A stretch of DNA of 64,000 nucleotides from Spirosoma panaciterrae DSM 21099 (GTDB lineage: Bacteria > Bacteroidota > Bacteroidia > Cytophagales > Spirosomataceae), in NCBI RefSeq assembly GCF_000374025.1, contig NZ_KB893184.1, positions 1 to 64,000 on the forward strand. The letters run 5' to 3'. Below are positions 41,960 to 50,634 of the stretch, in pieces. Numbering within the stretch: the stretch's first letter is position 1; each line of letters starts with the position of its first letter. The position numbers were made by a program, and so were the translations under genes. The notes under the pieces are model-generated. The model was given only the letters and a program-made list of their open reading frames with translations. It was not told the DNA's origin and ran no database searches.

Positions 41960-43240
41960 ATGACACTCGATAGAACGCAATCTCCCGCCTTTCAGGCCAT
42001 TTATGAAGTAAATTTACCGCCGGTTCAGTCGCATCGTTTAGATAATGGGATTCCGCTTCATGTAATTTCTGTAGCGCAACAGCCTGTACTTCGGCTGGAA
42101 TGCGTTTTCGAAGCTGGAACCTGGTATGAGCAAGTGCCAGGCAGTGCTTTTTTTGCTGTAAAGATGCTTGCCGAAGGAACAGCGTCGCGCTCATCAGCCC
42201 AAATCAGTGAATACATTGATCGGTATGGTGCCTTTCTGGAGCTGAATAGCGGACCCGATCGGGCGAGCATTGTCATCTACTGCCTCACCAAGTTTCTTCC
42301 GAAGGTTTTACCCTTGTTGAGCGAAGTGCTCAACGAACCAACTTTCCCACAAAAGGAGTTGGAAGACTTACGAAATATTACGCTGCAAAATCTTCGGGTC
42401 AATTTTGAAAAGAACGCTTATCTGGCCGGAATTCTGCTGCGCGAAACCCTATTTGGGGCCAACCACCCATACGGTCGTAGCCAGCGACCTGCGGCCATCG
42501 AACAGTTGAGTCGTGACCAGGTTGTCGCCTTTTACGAACGAGTTATTCAAAATAGGCCGTTCCAGATCATACTGGCTGGGCAGGCTACTGAAACCGAAGT
42601 CATACTCATCAATCAGGTATTAGGCCAATCGCTTATCCGAACGGACAGCCTGCCTTCTTTTTCGGAGAATCCAGTTACGGCAACTGAGCCGGTTGTCGTA
42701 GCCGAAAAACCTGATAGTATTCAGTCGTCAATACGCGTAGGGCGTCGGCTGTTTACACGATCTCATCCCGATTTTTTCAAAATGCTGGTTACCAATGAAG
42801 TTTTGGGGGGCTACTTTGGGTCGAGGCTGATGAAGAATATCCGGGAGGAAAAAGGCTTTACGTATGGCATTTCGTCAAATATGCCTTCGTTCCGGCACGA
42901 TGGGTATTTTATGATCGGTACGGATGTTAACAAAGAAAATACACAACAGACCTTAGACGAGGTACAGAAAGAAATTCATACGTTGCAAACAGAATTGGTG
43001 TCCGACGATGAACTGGAGATTGTAAAAAATTACATGGCGGGTGAATTTGTTGGCTCGCTCAATACGCCATTCGAGATTGCCGACCGCTACAAGGTGATTT
43101 TATTGGATGGAATGCCTGCCAATTTCCTGACGACGTATATTCAGAATATTCGATCTGTTACTTCATTGGGTATTATGGAAACTTCTAAGAAGTATTTTGA
43201 GAAAAGTGTTTTAAAGGAGATAATTGTTGGAGGTAAGTAG
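41960..43240 (+). CDS. M16 family peptidase-like protein lacking the zinc motif
   Basis: The 426-residue protein has the two M16 domains: N-terminal (RLDNGIPLHVISVAQQPVLR, LECVFEAGTWYE) and C-terminal (LVTNEVLGGYFGSRLMKNIR, EEKGFTYGISSN). The active-site HxxEH that should follow the second strand is replaced by FFAVKMLAEGT, so no zinc can be held. In Bacteroidota such chains often pair with an active M16 subunit to form a dimeric peptidase. The partner is not next to it or elsewhere in the window. The ATG at 41960 is used; a TTG at 41954 would add two residues. Confidence 0.88.
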   Translation: MTLDRTQSPAFQAIYEVNLPPVQSHRLDNGIPLHVISVAQQPVLRLECVFEAGTWYEQVPGSAFFAVKMLAEGTASRSSAQISEYIDRYGAFLELNSGPDRASIVIYCLTKFLPKVLPLLSEVLNEPTFPQKELEDLRNITLQNLRVNFEKNAYLAGILLRETLFGANHPYGRSQRPAAIEQLSRDQVVAFYERVIQNRPFQIILAGQATETEVILINQVLGQSLIRTDSLPSFSENPVTATEPVVVAEKPDSIQSSIRVGRRLFTRSHPDFFKMLVTNEVLGGYFGSRLMKNIREEKGFTYGISSNMPSFRHDGYFMIGTDVNKENTQQTLDEVQKEIHTLQTELVSDDELEIVKNYMAGEFVGSLNTPFEIADRYKVILLDGMPANFLTTYIQNIRSVTSLGIMETSKKYFEKSVLKEIIVGGK

Positions 43241-43291
43241 GTTAATTTTTTAACTTATTTGTTGGGGCCACTTCGTTTGTAAACGAAAAAA

Positions 43292-43322
43292 TTGGCCGTT
43301 TAGTAACAATCCCTTAATTTTG
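43292..43322 (+). promoter_or_regulatory. Bacteroidota-type promoter for plsY
   Basis: TTG (43292-43294), a 20-nt spacer and TAATTTTG (43315-43322) fit the -33/-7 consensus. The plsY ATG is 80 nt downstream. Confidence 0.65.
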
Positions 43323-43402
43323 GAGTTACATTCCTTTTACAGAACCTGCTGTTTTTGGCGGTCAGTTTCTTTATCCAATAAGTACCTACTTTAGTTGACT
43401 TG

Positions 43403-44053
43403 ATGAACGTTCTGTTAATTTGCATCACCACCGTAGTAGCTTATTTGCTAGGTTCCATCCCAACAGCCGTTTGGTATGGTCAGGGATTTTTTGGAATTGA
43501 TATTCGAAAATTCGGAAGCGGTAACGCTGGTGCAACCAATACGTTTCGGGTATTGGGAAAACGGGCAGGAACTATCGTTATGCTGGTTGATGTGATGAAA
43601 GGATACACAGCCGCAATTTTGTCGACTCTACTTTGGTATGCGGATGTAATCACCGAAACCGAAATTCTTACCTTCAAGATCGTTTTTGGTCTGGTTGCCG
43701 TGATCGGACACCTATACCCGGTTTTTGCTAATTTTAAAGGGGGTAAAGGGGTAGCAACGTTGCTCGGAATGGTATTGGCGACTCATCCTGAAATGGCTCT
43801 GGTGTGTATCGGAATCTTCCTGCTTGTCGTAATTGCCTCACAGTACGTATCGCTTGGCTCCATCCTGGCAGCATTGGCTTTTCCGGTGCTACTCCTGTTG
43901 CAGATATTTGGCCAGAAAGAAAACCCAATATTGATTGTATTCGGCTTTGTGGTTTTTCTACTGGTCGTGTTCACCCATCATAAAAACATTGGCCGTCTGC
44001 TACGGGGCGAAGAAAATCGAACCGTTCTGATTCGGTTTCGTAAAAAGCATTAA
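43403..44053 (+). CDS. plsY: Glycerol-3-phosphate acyltransferase PlsY
   Basis: PlsY transfers the acyl group from acyl-phosphate to glycerol 3-phosphate, the first step of phospholipid synthesis. The 216-residue membrane protein has the three conserved motifs: LLGSIPTAVWYG, KFGSGNAGATNTFRVLGK (phosphate binding) and GHLYPVFANFKGGKGVAT. Five or so helices are visible. The ATG at 43403 is used; a TTG precedes it. The upstream gap carries a good promoter. Confidence 0.96.
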   Translation: MNVLLICITTVVAYLLGSIPTAVWYGQGFFGIDIRKFGSGNAGATNTFRVLGKRAGTIVMLVDVMKGYTAAILSTLLWYADVITETEILTFKIVFGLVAVIGHLYPVFANFKGGKGVATLLGMVLATHPEMALVCIGIFLLVVIASQYVSLGSILAALAFPVLLLLQIFGQKENPILIVFGFVVFLLVVFTHHKNIGRLLRGEENRTVLIRFRKKH

Positions 44054-44126
44054 GCCTTTTTTCTATACACTCAGTTTAGCCCCGTGGTTGCGCGAAAAGT
44101 ACGTAACTTCGGGGCAAACTTTTTTG

Positions 44127-44191
44127 GATGTATGATATGGGAAGTTTGATGCATTAAAGACTGGGCTATATCCTATATCATACCTCATACC
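44127..44191. repeat. Weak inverted repeat in the plsY-M20 gap
   Basis: GTATGATAT (44130-44138) pairs with ATATCATAC (44175-44183), with further partial pairing (GGATGTATG, CATACCTCC). The second arm ends 7 nt before the ATG. Words match 17525-17602 and 47094-47166. Confidence 0.5.
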
Positions 44192-44198
44192 TCCAGAT

Positions 44199-45560
44199 AT
44201 GACTACCTACCTTGAAGCCAACAAACAGCGATTCCTGGATGAATTGTTTGATTTACTGCGCATTCCATCGGTTTCGGCCGACTCGGCGTTCAAAGCAGAT
44301 GTACGTCGGGCGGCAGAGTTTGTGCGGGATAAGCTAACGGCTGCCGGACTCGATAAGGCTACGTTGTATGAAACCCCAGGCCATCCGATTGTTTATGCTG
44401 AAAAAATAGTTGATCCAGCCAAACCGACGGTATTGGTTTATGGGCATTACGACGTACAGCCTGCCGATCCTTACGAACTTTGGGAATCTCCTCCGTTTGA
44501 GCCAACGATCCGTAACGAACGAGTGTATGCTCGGGGTGCCTGCGACGATAAAGGGCAATTTTATATGCACATCAAGGCTATTGAGGCCATGGTAGCTACC
44601 AGTGGGCTGCCCTGCAATGTGAAAGTGATGATTGAAGGCGAAGAAGAGGTTGGCTCAGACCATCTGGGCATGTTTGTAACCCAAAATCGGGAGTTGCTTA
44701 AAGCCGACGTGATTCTGATTTCGGATACCAGTATTATATCAAACGAAACACCTTCGCTGGAAATGGGGCTGCGTGGCCTGTCTTATGTAGAAGTACAGGT
44801 TACGGGTGCCAACCGCGATCTGCATTCAGGAGTTTATGGTGGGGCCGTAGCCAATCCGATCAATGTGCTGGCCCAGATGATTGCATCGCTTCATGACGAA
44901 AGTGGCCGGATTACGATGCCCGGTTTCTATGATAACGTTGTAGAGCTGAGCGATGCTGAACGAGCTGAACTAGCGAAAGCCCCATTTGATCTGGAAGAGT
45001 ACAAGCGCGACCTGGGTATCAAGGAAGTAATGGGCGAGGCAGGTTATTCGACTAATGAGCGTACATCGATTCGGCCCACACTGGATGTAAACGGGATCTG
45101 GGGCGGCTATATTGGCGAAGGGGCAAAAACAGTTCTTCCTTCTAAAGCGTCGGCCAAAATCAGTATGCGTTTGGTGCCTAATCAGACACCCGATGAAATT
45201 ACCGACTTGTTTACCAACCATTTCCGGTCTATTGCTCCACCGGGGGTTACGGTTACGGTCACACCTCATCATGGCGGTATGCCCTACGTTACGCCCGTCG
45301 ATTCGGTGGAATTTGAAGCGGCCAGTAAAGCATTTGAAGATGCCTGGGGGAAGAAACCGATTCCCACCCGAGGGGGAGGGAGCATACCCATTACTGCGTT
45401 GTTTGAAAAAGAACTTGGTGTAAAATCGATTCTGATGGGTTTTGGACTGGATGCCGATGCACTTCATTCGCCCAACGAGAGTTACGGCCTGTTTAATTTC
45501 TACAAAGGCATCGAAACCATTCCCTATTTTTATACGCATTACGCAGCTCTTAAGCAGTAA
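44199..45560 (+). CDS. M20 family dipeptidase (carnosinase-like)
   Basis: This is a cytosolic di-zinc peptidase of 453 residues. Metal ligands are visible in VYGHYDVQPADP (H83, D85), RGACDDKGQF (bridging Asp) and IEGEEEVGSDHL (general-base Glu and Glu ligand). GANRDLHSGVYGGAVANP is the conserved start of the lid domain, and the last ligand His is in ADALHSPNESYGL. It resembles bacterial carnosinase/CNDP-like dipeptidases; the substrate is not known. The ATG is preceded by an inverted repeat. Confidence 0.92.
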   Translation: MTTYLEANKQRFLDELFDLLRIPSVSADSAFKADVRRAAEFVRDKLTAAGLDKATLYETPGHPIVYAEKIVDPAKPTVLVYGHYDVQPADPYELWESPPFEPTIRNERVYARGACDDKGQFYMHIKAIEAMVATSGLPCNVKVMIEGEEEVGSDHLGMFVTQNRELLKADVILISDTSIISNETPSLEMGLRGLSYVEVQVTGANRDLHSGVYGGAVANPINVLAQMIASLHDESGRITMPGFYDNVVELSDAERAELAKAPFDLEEYKRDLGIKEVMGEAGYSTNERTSIRPTLDVNGIWGGYIGEGAKTVLPSKASAKISMRLVPNQTPDEITDLFTNHFRSIAPPGVTVTVTPHHGGMPYVTPVDSVEFEAASKAFEDAWGKKPIPTRGGGSIPITALFEKELGVKSILMGFGLDADALHSPNESYGLFNFYKGIETIPYFYTHYAALKQ

Positions 45561-45609
45561 TCATTTGTATACCGCAAACCCACTTAAGACTAAATCCGCC
45601 TTGTCCTGT

Positions 45610-47091
45610 ATGAAAAAAACGCTGTTGGCTCTTTCAGTAAGTTTTTTTGCTGTCAACTGGGCTTTAGCTCAGCAAACCCCTACATCGCAGCCGACTCGTG
45701 TCTTAACCCCTGCTGAGCAACGTCAGAAAGAGAAAATTGAGCGCGAAATTCAGCGAGAACGCCAAATTCGGGCCGAGTGGTTACAGAAACAGCGTGAATA
45801 CGAAGCCAAACAGGCTGAGAAAGAGCGGCAGAAGCAGGCCAAAAAAGCGGCAAAAGAGAATCCTCCACAGGAAACGGTCAAATCGGCTCCGGCTGTTGTA
45901 ACGCCGTCCGCAGCTCCATCTACGCCACCGGCGGTGGCTAATCCGCCTGTGGAAACAACTCCGGCTGTAGTTGAACCTTCGCGAAAGGAATTACGGGAAA
46001 AGCGTAAGCAGGAAGAACAGGAAGCGAAGGCTGCAAAAGCCGCACAGGAAAAAGCAGACCGGGAATCGAAAGCCGCAAAGGCTGCGCAGGAAAAGGCCGA
46101 ACGCGAGGCTAAAAAAGCGGAATCGGGTTCAGCTTCCCCACGTTCATTTGCAACGCCAGCTCCAGCAACACCCGCTCCGGCGGAACCCGTAGCGGTTCCG
46201 CAAACCGAAAAAGCGCAGCGGCCCAAGCGGGAACGTAAAACGGTTGCCACTAAACCGGACTCGGTCGCTACGGCACCAGCTAGCTCTGTATCACCCTCGG
46301 TTGTTCGCGTCACAAAGGAGTTTTTACCGAAAGGGCATTTGTTTGAACCCATTTTACTGGACCCTCTGGAAGCGCAAACCTATGGTAGTGTTTTCCCCGC
46401 TTACTGGACTGAAGGCGAAAAGTACAAAGGTAGTATAGTGCCCTTTGCGTTTGGTTTTGCCAAGCCTTTTTACCGACATACCAGCGCTCCTGACCGAGCC
46501 GAAGAATGGGTTCTGGATTTAGCTTCATTTACCCAGTTTGAAGCCTACCATGATGCGGTGGCCAATAAAGCACGTCGGCGAATCATGAATACAGATTACA
46601 AAATCAGTATCATCTACAATATCCGACGAGCCGAGAACAATTACCGAATTCGGGTTTACCATCTATCGTCGCATCTGGGCGATGATTATATCTTCCGGAA
46701 TCAGATAACGGCTCCTTCACCCAATGCGGTTAACTACGAACTGCTGGATTTTACCTACAGCCGCACTGTAAACCATTGGCGATTGTATGGTGGAGCTGGG
46801 GTAGTGCTTCGTAAAACCGAAGAGCGGAAGCCACTGAGCGCCCAGTTTGGTACATTTTATAAAAAGCCATCGACCAGGGCAACCCGGTTGGTGGGGGGCG
46901 TGGATGTTAAATTCTGGCAGCAAACCAATTTCCGGCCGGGCATTCATGGCGGTATTGGTTTCGAGCTGGGTCGTACACAAAACAATTTAACGTTTCTTCT
47001 GGAAGGCTATTCAGGGTTCAGACCATATAGCCAATACGAAGATCAGCAAACGGCCTGGATTGGCTTAGGTCTATACCTGAACCCATTCTGA
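45610..47091 (+). CDS. Secreted protein with charged coiled coil, Pro/Ala linker and C-terminal beta-rich domain
   Basis: From the ATG at 45610 the protein has 493 residues; the frame upstream overlaps the M20 gene and is rejected. The signal peptide is MKKTLLALSVSFFAVNWALA. Residues 30-90 are a Lys/Glu/Gln coiled coil, then a Pro/Ala/Val linker (90-135), a second charged helix with a 14-residue tandem repeat (KAAKAAQEKA twice, about 140-180) and another Pro/Ala linker. Residues 235-493 are beta rich with aromatic strands, ending WIGLGLYLNPF, the C-terminal Phe typical of outer-membrane barrels. I recognise no family. It may be a barrel with a periplasmic stalk; DUF1207-like porins are a possible comparison. 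Confidence 0.7.
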   Translation: MKKTLLALSVSFFAVNWALAQQTPTSQPTRVLTPAEQRQKEKIEREIQRERQIRAEWLQKQREYEAKQAEKERQKQAKKAAKENPPQETVKSAPAVVTPSAAPSTPPAVANPPVETTPAVVEPSRKELREKRKQEEQEAKAAKAAQEKADRESKAAKAAQEKAEREAKKAESGSASPRSFATPAPATPAPAEPVAVPQTEKAQRPKRERKTVATKPDSVATAPASSVSPSVVRVTKEFLPKGHLFEPILLDPLEAQTYGSVFPAYWTEGEKYKGSIVPFAFGFAKPFYRHTSAPDRAEEWVLDLASFTQFEAYHDAVANKARRRIMNTDYKISIIYNIRRAENNYRIRVYHLSSHLGDDYIFRNQITAPSPNAVNYELLDFTYSRTVNHWRLYGGAGVVLRKTEERKPLSAQFGTFYKKPSTRATRLVGGVDVKFWQQTNFRPGIHGGIGFELGRTQNNLTFLLEGYSGFRPYSQYEDQQTAWIGLGLYLNPF

Positions 47092-47093
47092 TT

Positions 47094-47166
47094 TAGGATG
47101 TAGGATGTATGTTATAAGATGTAGGTGACATTATACTAAGCCTTATAGCATACATCCTACATCCTA
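47094..47166. repeat. 25-nt inverted repeat in the gap before purB
   Basis: 47094-47118 (TAGGATGTAGGATGTATG...) pairs with 47142-47166 with one mismatch; the spacer is 23 nt. The arm itself contains the direct repeat TAGGATG. More of the same words (CATATCATACATC) continue to 47188, 1 nt before the purB ATG. Confidence 0.85.
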
Positions 47167-47189
47167 TAGCACATATCATACATCATTTT

Positions 47190-48530
47190 ATGAGTTTATC
47201 TGCATTGACAGCCATTTCGCCGGTCGATGGGCGGTATCGGTCTCAGGTTGAGGCTCTGGCTCCTTATTTTTCTGAACTTGGCCTTATTCATTACCGAGTT
47301 CGTATCGAAATCGAGTACTTTATAGCACTTTGCGAATGGCCGATCCCCCAACTATCGGGTGTGGCCCCCGCGCAATTTCCTGCCTTACGTGCACTATATG
47401 AGAACTTCTCGGAGGCTGATGCCCTGCGAATCAAGGAGATCGAAAAGACCACCAATCACGACGTAAAGGCGGTCGAGTACTTTATTAAAGAGAAATTAAA
47501 AGGATCGCCCGTAGAGCCTTATCTCGAATTTGTCCACTTTGGGCTGACCTCACAGGATATCAATAATACGGCTATTCCGCTCTTGTTACGTGATGCCTGC
47601 GAAACCGAAATCAAACCGTTATACCAGCAGATCTTTGTCCGGTTGCAGGAACTGGCTGAGCAATGGAAAGACGTCCCTATGCTGGCGCGAACGCACGGGC
47701 AACCTGCATCGCCAACCCGGCTTGGTAAGGAAATTCAGGTCTTTATAGAGCGCATCGAAAAACAGCTACACTTACTGTCCGATATACCTGTGGCGGCCAA
47801 ATTCGGCGGAGCAACGGGCAACTTCAACGCCCATTTTGTCGCTTATCCACACGAAGACTGGAAGAAATTCGGGGATACGTTTGTCGAAAGCCTGGGTATG
47901 GTGCGTAGCCAGTTTACGACCCAGATTGAGCATTACGATATGCTGGCGGCTACGCTCGATGCGTACAAACGGCTGAATACGATCCTGATCGACCTGGACC
48001 GCGACATCTGGACGTATGTGTCGATGAATTACTTCAAACAGAAGCTGAAAGCAGGTGAAGTAGGCTCATCTGCTATGCCGCATAAGGTGAATCCGATTGA
48101 TTTCGAAAACTCAGAAGGAAATTTAGGTATTGCTAATGCGTTGTTTGAGCATCTGTCGGCCAAACTACCTATTTCCCGGCTACAGCGTGACTTGACCGAT
48201 TCGACTGTTTTGCGGAGCATTGGCGTCCCTTTCGCCCATTCAGCCATTGCGCTGAAATCGCTTCTGAAGGGGCTAAACAAACTGGAGCTGAACCAGGCCG
48301 CGATTCATGCCGATCTGGAAGAGAATTGGGCCGTTGTAGCCGAAGGCATCCAAACCGTACTCCGGCGGGAAGGGTATCCACAACCTTATGAAGCGTTGAA
48401 GGCCCTTACGCGCACGAACGAGAAAATTACGGAGCAGGCGATTCAGCAATTTATTGGCGGGCTGGACGTATCGGATGCCGTGAAAACGGAACTTAGAGCT
48501 ATTACGCCCTTCAGTTACACAGGCATGTAA
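47190..48530 (+). CDS. purB: Adenylosuccinate lyase
   Basis: PurB cleaves SAICAR and adenylosuccinate, two steps of purine synthesis. The 446-residue protein belongs to the aspartase/fumarase superfamily. TTNHDVKAVEYFIKE, FGLTSQDINNTA, ARTHGQPASPTRLGKE and the flexible signature loop with catalytic Ser, GSSAMPHKVNPIDFEN, are all present. The length and the E. coli-like N-terminus (LTAISPVDGRYRSQVEALAP) fit the bacterial type. purD is also in the window (60150) but not linked. Confidence 0.98.
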   Translation: MSLSALTAISPVDGRYRSQVEALAPYFSELGLIHYRVRIEIEYFIALCEWPIPQLSGVAPAQFPALRALYENFSEADALRIKEIEKTTNHDVKAVEYFIKEKLKGSPVEPYLEFVHFGLTSQDINNTAIPLLLRDACETEIKPLYQQIFVRLQELAEQWKDVPMLARTHGQPASPTRLGKEIQVFIERIEKQLHLLSDIPVAAKFGGATGNFNAHFVAYPHEDWKKFGDTFVESLGMVRSQFTTQIEHYDMLAATLDAYKRLNTILIDLDRDIWTYVSMNYFKQKLKAGEVGSSAMPHKVNPIDFENSEGNLGIANALFEHLSAKLPISRLQRDLTDSTVLRSIGVPFAHSAIALKSLLKGLNKLELNQAAIHADLEENWAVVAEGIQTVLRREGYPQPYEALKALTRTNEKITEQAIQQFIGGLDVSDAVKTELRAITPFSYTGM

Positions 48531-48536
48531 TGTTGT

Positions 48537-48599
48537 TGGAAGCCCGCTTGCCTAGCCTTATACTTTGCTTTAGTACAAGTTAGTCAAAGCGGGCTTCCA
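48537..48599. terminator. Hairpin between convergent purB and proC
   Basis: TGGAAGCCCGCTT (48537-48549) pairs perfectly with 48587-48599, and partial pairing continues inward. It is a plausible bidirectional terminator, though no T tract follows. Confidence 0.55.
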
Positions 48600-48607
48600 G
48601 CCTGTTC

Positions 48608-49411
48608 CTAGCCTTTCGAAAGTTCGGTGGCTCGTAGCTGGGCCGCTTTAATGCCCGCAACTAATGTATCAGCCAAAGCACCTGCTTCAAAGGTTCGGAG
48701 GGCTGCTTCGGTTGTGCCCCCTTTTGACGCTACGGCTTTGATGAGGTCGTCCAGCGACTTGTCGGCATTGTTGATCAGGTGATAGGCACCAAGCATGGTT
48801 TGTTTGACCAGTAAGGCGGAAACGGCATCATCGAAACCCATTTGCTTTCCTGCGTCGACCATTGCCTTTACTACGTAGTAAAAGTAGGCCGGGCCGCTAC
48901 CGCTTAAGGCAGTAACGGCGTCGAGCATAGCTTCGTCTTCCAGAAAAATAGATCGGCCGGTGGCATTGATCAGGTTTTCGACGCGACGGAGGTTGGCCAG
49001 ATCGACCTCTTTGGCGGCTGTAAAGCCCGTAATGCCCATACCCAGCATGGCGGGTGTATTAGGCATAGCCCGCACCACTAGCGGGTGGCCGAGTTTTTCC
49101 TGAATCTGCGCGATTGGAATCCCTGCCATAATCGATAAAATCATCTGATTGGGCTGGATAATGGCCCGGAGCGATTCATGTACGCTGTTGAAATCCTGCG
49201 GTTTGACGGATAGAATAATCAGATCCGTTTCGCCAACGTGCGGCCCGATGGTTTCTACAACAACACCCGCCTTTTCGGCTTTCAGCGCTTCCGACCGGTC
49301 TGCACTTTTTTCGATTAAGAGCAGGTTCTCTTTTTTTACCAGATCGTACTGTAAAAACGATTTGGCAAATGCCATACCCATGTTACCGCAACCAACAATA
49401 GCAATTTTCAT
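48608..49411 (-). CDS. proC: Pyrroline-5-carboxylate reductase
   Basis: ProC catalyses the last step of proline synthesis with NAD(P)H. The 267-residue protein starts MKIAIVGCGNMGMAFAKSFL (dinucleotide motif GxGxMG). RAMPNTPAMLGMGITGF and the C-terminal signature ALSGSGPAYFYYVVKAMVDAG, then ASKGGTTEAALRTFE, are conserved. It follows the TlpA-like gene on the same strand, with a 21-bp perfect inverted repeat in the 89-bp gap. Confidence 0.97.
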   Translation of the reverse strand: MKIAIVGCGNMGMAFAKSFLQYDLVKKENLLLIEKSADRSEALKAEKAGVVVETIGPHVGETDLIILSVKPQDFNSVHESLRAIIQPNQMILSIMAGIPIAQIQEKLGHPLVVRAMPNTPAMLGMGITGFTAAKEVDLANLRRVENLINATGRSIFLEDEAMLDAVTALSGSGPAYFYYVVKAMVDAGKQMGFDDAVSALLVKQTMLGAYHLINNADKSLDDLIKAVASKGGTTEAALRTFEAGALADTLVAGIKAAQLRATELSKG

Positions 49412-49427
49412 AGTGAAGGGAAAATGG

Positions 49428-49492
49428 AGAACGTAGAAAAGGGACGAACAGGTGAGACACTCTTTCTCCCCTTCGTCCCTTTTCTACGTTCT
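49428..49492. repeat. 21-bp perfect inverted repeat between the TlpA-like gene and proC
   Basis: 49428-49448 (AGAACGTAGAAAAGGGACGA, plus one base) pairs perfectly with 49472-49492; the spacer is 23 nt. Both genes run on the minus strand, and the structure ends 16 nt before the proC start. No T tract follows. Confidence 0.88.
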
Positions 49493-49500
49493 TCTTTCGT

Positions 49501-50634
49501 TTATTTTACTTGTAACACTTCTTCCAGTTTTTGTTCGAGAGCCTCACCGCGCAGGTTTTTGGCAATGATCTTACCATCTTTATCGAGCAGGAAAGTAGCC
49601 GGAATGGCTTGCACACCGTATTGCTGGGCGGCTGCCGATTGCCAGAATTTCAGGTCCGAAACGTGCGTCCAGGTCAGGTTGTCGTTGCGAATGGCTTTTA
49701 CCCACTTGTCTTTTGTCTGGTCGAGCGATACGCTGTAGATGGCAAAACCGCGATCCTTGAACTTATTATACATTCGGACTACGTTTGGGTTTTCGGCGCG
49801 GCAGGGCCCGCACCACGATGCCCAAAAGTCGATCAGAACATATTTGCCGCGCAAAGACGAGAGAGGAACAGGGTTTCCGGTGGTGTCGCTTAGGGCAATC
49901 TCGGGCGCAGGAGCACCGATCGCTACACCTTTAATGCGGGATACCCGACCAATTAAGGATTTCGCGTGCGGACTATTAGGGTTCTCTTTCTCGAATTTTT
50001 GAGCGAGTTGGTCATAAATAGCGAAATCAGTATCGATATTGATGAAGTTCAGAGCAAACAACGATACCAGCGAGGTGCCCATTTCGGGTAGCATGGCTTT
50101 TACTTTATTTACAACATCCTGCTCGGCGGTCTGGTATTCCTGTTCAATCTGAGCAATCCGTTTATTGTCTTTCTTTTCCGTAGCAGCCGCGACCTGTTTG
50201 TTCCACGTCTGCACTTTGGCTTCCATATCGGTACGGAGCGTATTCAGCTTCTCGTAATACTCCATGTTTTTGGAGCCTGTAACCGTAGCCTTTCCCATCT
50301 GGCCGGTTTTGGGGTCCATCCGGAAGCCGTCGGCAGTTACTTTCAGGGTTTCGCCCCCTTCAACCAGGAGGGCCATTTTCTGGCCGCCACCCACGTTGAG
50401 AATGAACACTTCTCCACCATCAGCAACTTTTTCATTAAGTGTAAACGTATTATCCGCTCCCACTTTTGTAGAGTCGATTTTACGTGTTGGCTGGGAGTTC
50501 GCTTCCAGGTAGACGTAACTGCCCGGGGTTGCTTTAGCTATTTTACCGGTTACGGTAAAAGGCTTTGTGGTTTGCGCATTGGTTGTCAGGCTTAAGGCCA
50601 GAAGGCTTGCCAGGCAGCATACTAACTGTTTCAT
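49501..50634 (-). CDS. TlpA-like thioredoxin protein with N-terminal DUF4369
   Basis: This periplasmic thiol-disulphide oxidoreductase has 377 residues. The signal peptide is about 1-20 (cleavage near TNA/QTT). DUF4369 follows (about 25-115, FTVTGKIAKATPGSYVYLEA), then a charged helix (120-180) and a TlpA/AhpC-TSA thioredoxin fold with the redox pair C275/C278 (WASWCGPCRAENP). A cis-Pro is in AIPATFLLD. Such proteins are common in Bacteroidota and reduce c-type cytochrome or other exported thiols. It overlaps gatB by 4 bp (ATGA). Confidence 0.9.
   Translation of the reverse strand: MKQLVCCLASLLALSLTTNAQTTKPFTVTGKIAKATPGSYVYLEANSQPTRKIDSTKVGADNTFTLNEKVADGGEVFILNVGGGQKMALLVEGGETLKVTADGFRMDPKTGQMGKATVTGSKNMEYYEKLNTLRTDMEAKVQTWNKQVAAATEKKDNKRIAQIEQEYQTAEQDVVNKVKAMLPEMGTSLVSLFALNFINIDTDFAIYDQLAQKFEKENPNSPHAKSLIGRVSRIKGVAIGAPAPEIALSDTTGNPVPLSSLRGKYVLIDFWASWCGPCRAENPNVVRMYNKFKDRGFAIYSVSLDQTKDKWVKAIRNDNLTWTHVSDLKFWQSAAAQQYGVQAIPATFLLDKDGKIIAKNLRGEALEQKLEEVLQVK

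Noticed and set aside
45442-45609. N-terminal extension of 56 residues before the coiled-coil/barrel protein
   Set aside because: It overlaps the M20 peptidase gene in another frame and would bury the signal peptide.
41866-47188. Could the repeated words in gaps be a CRISPR array
   Set aside because: Each gap holds one inverted pair rather than regularly spaced direct repeats with unique spacers, and no cas gene is present.
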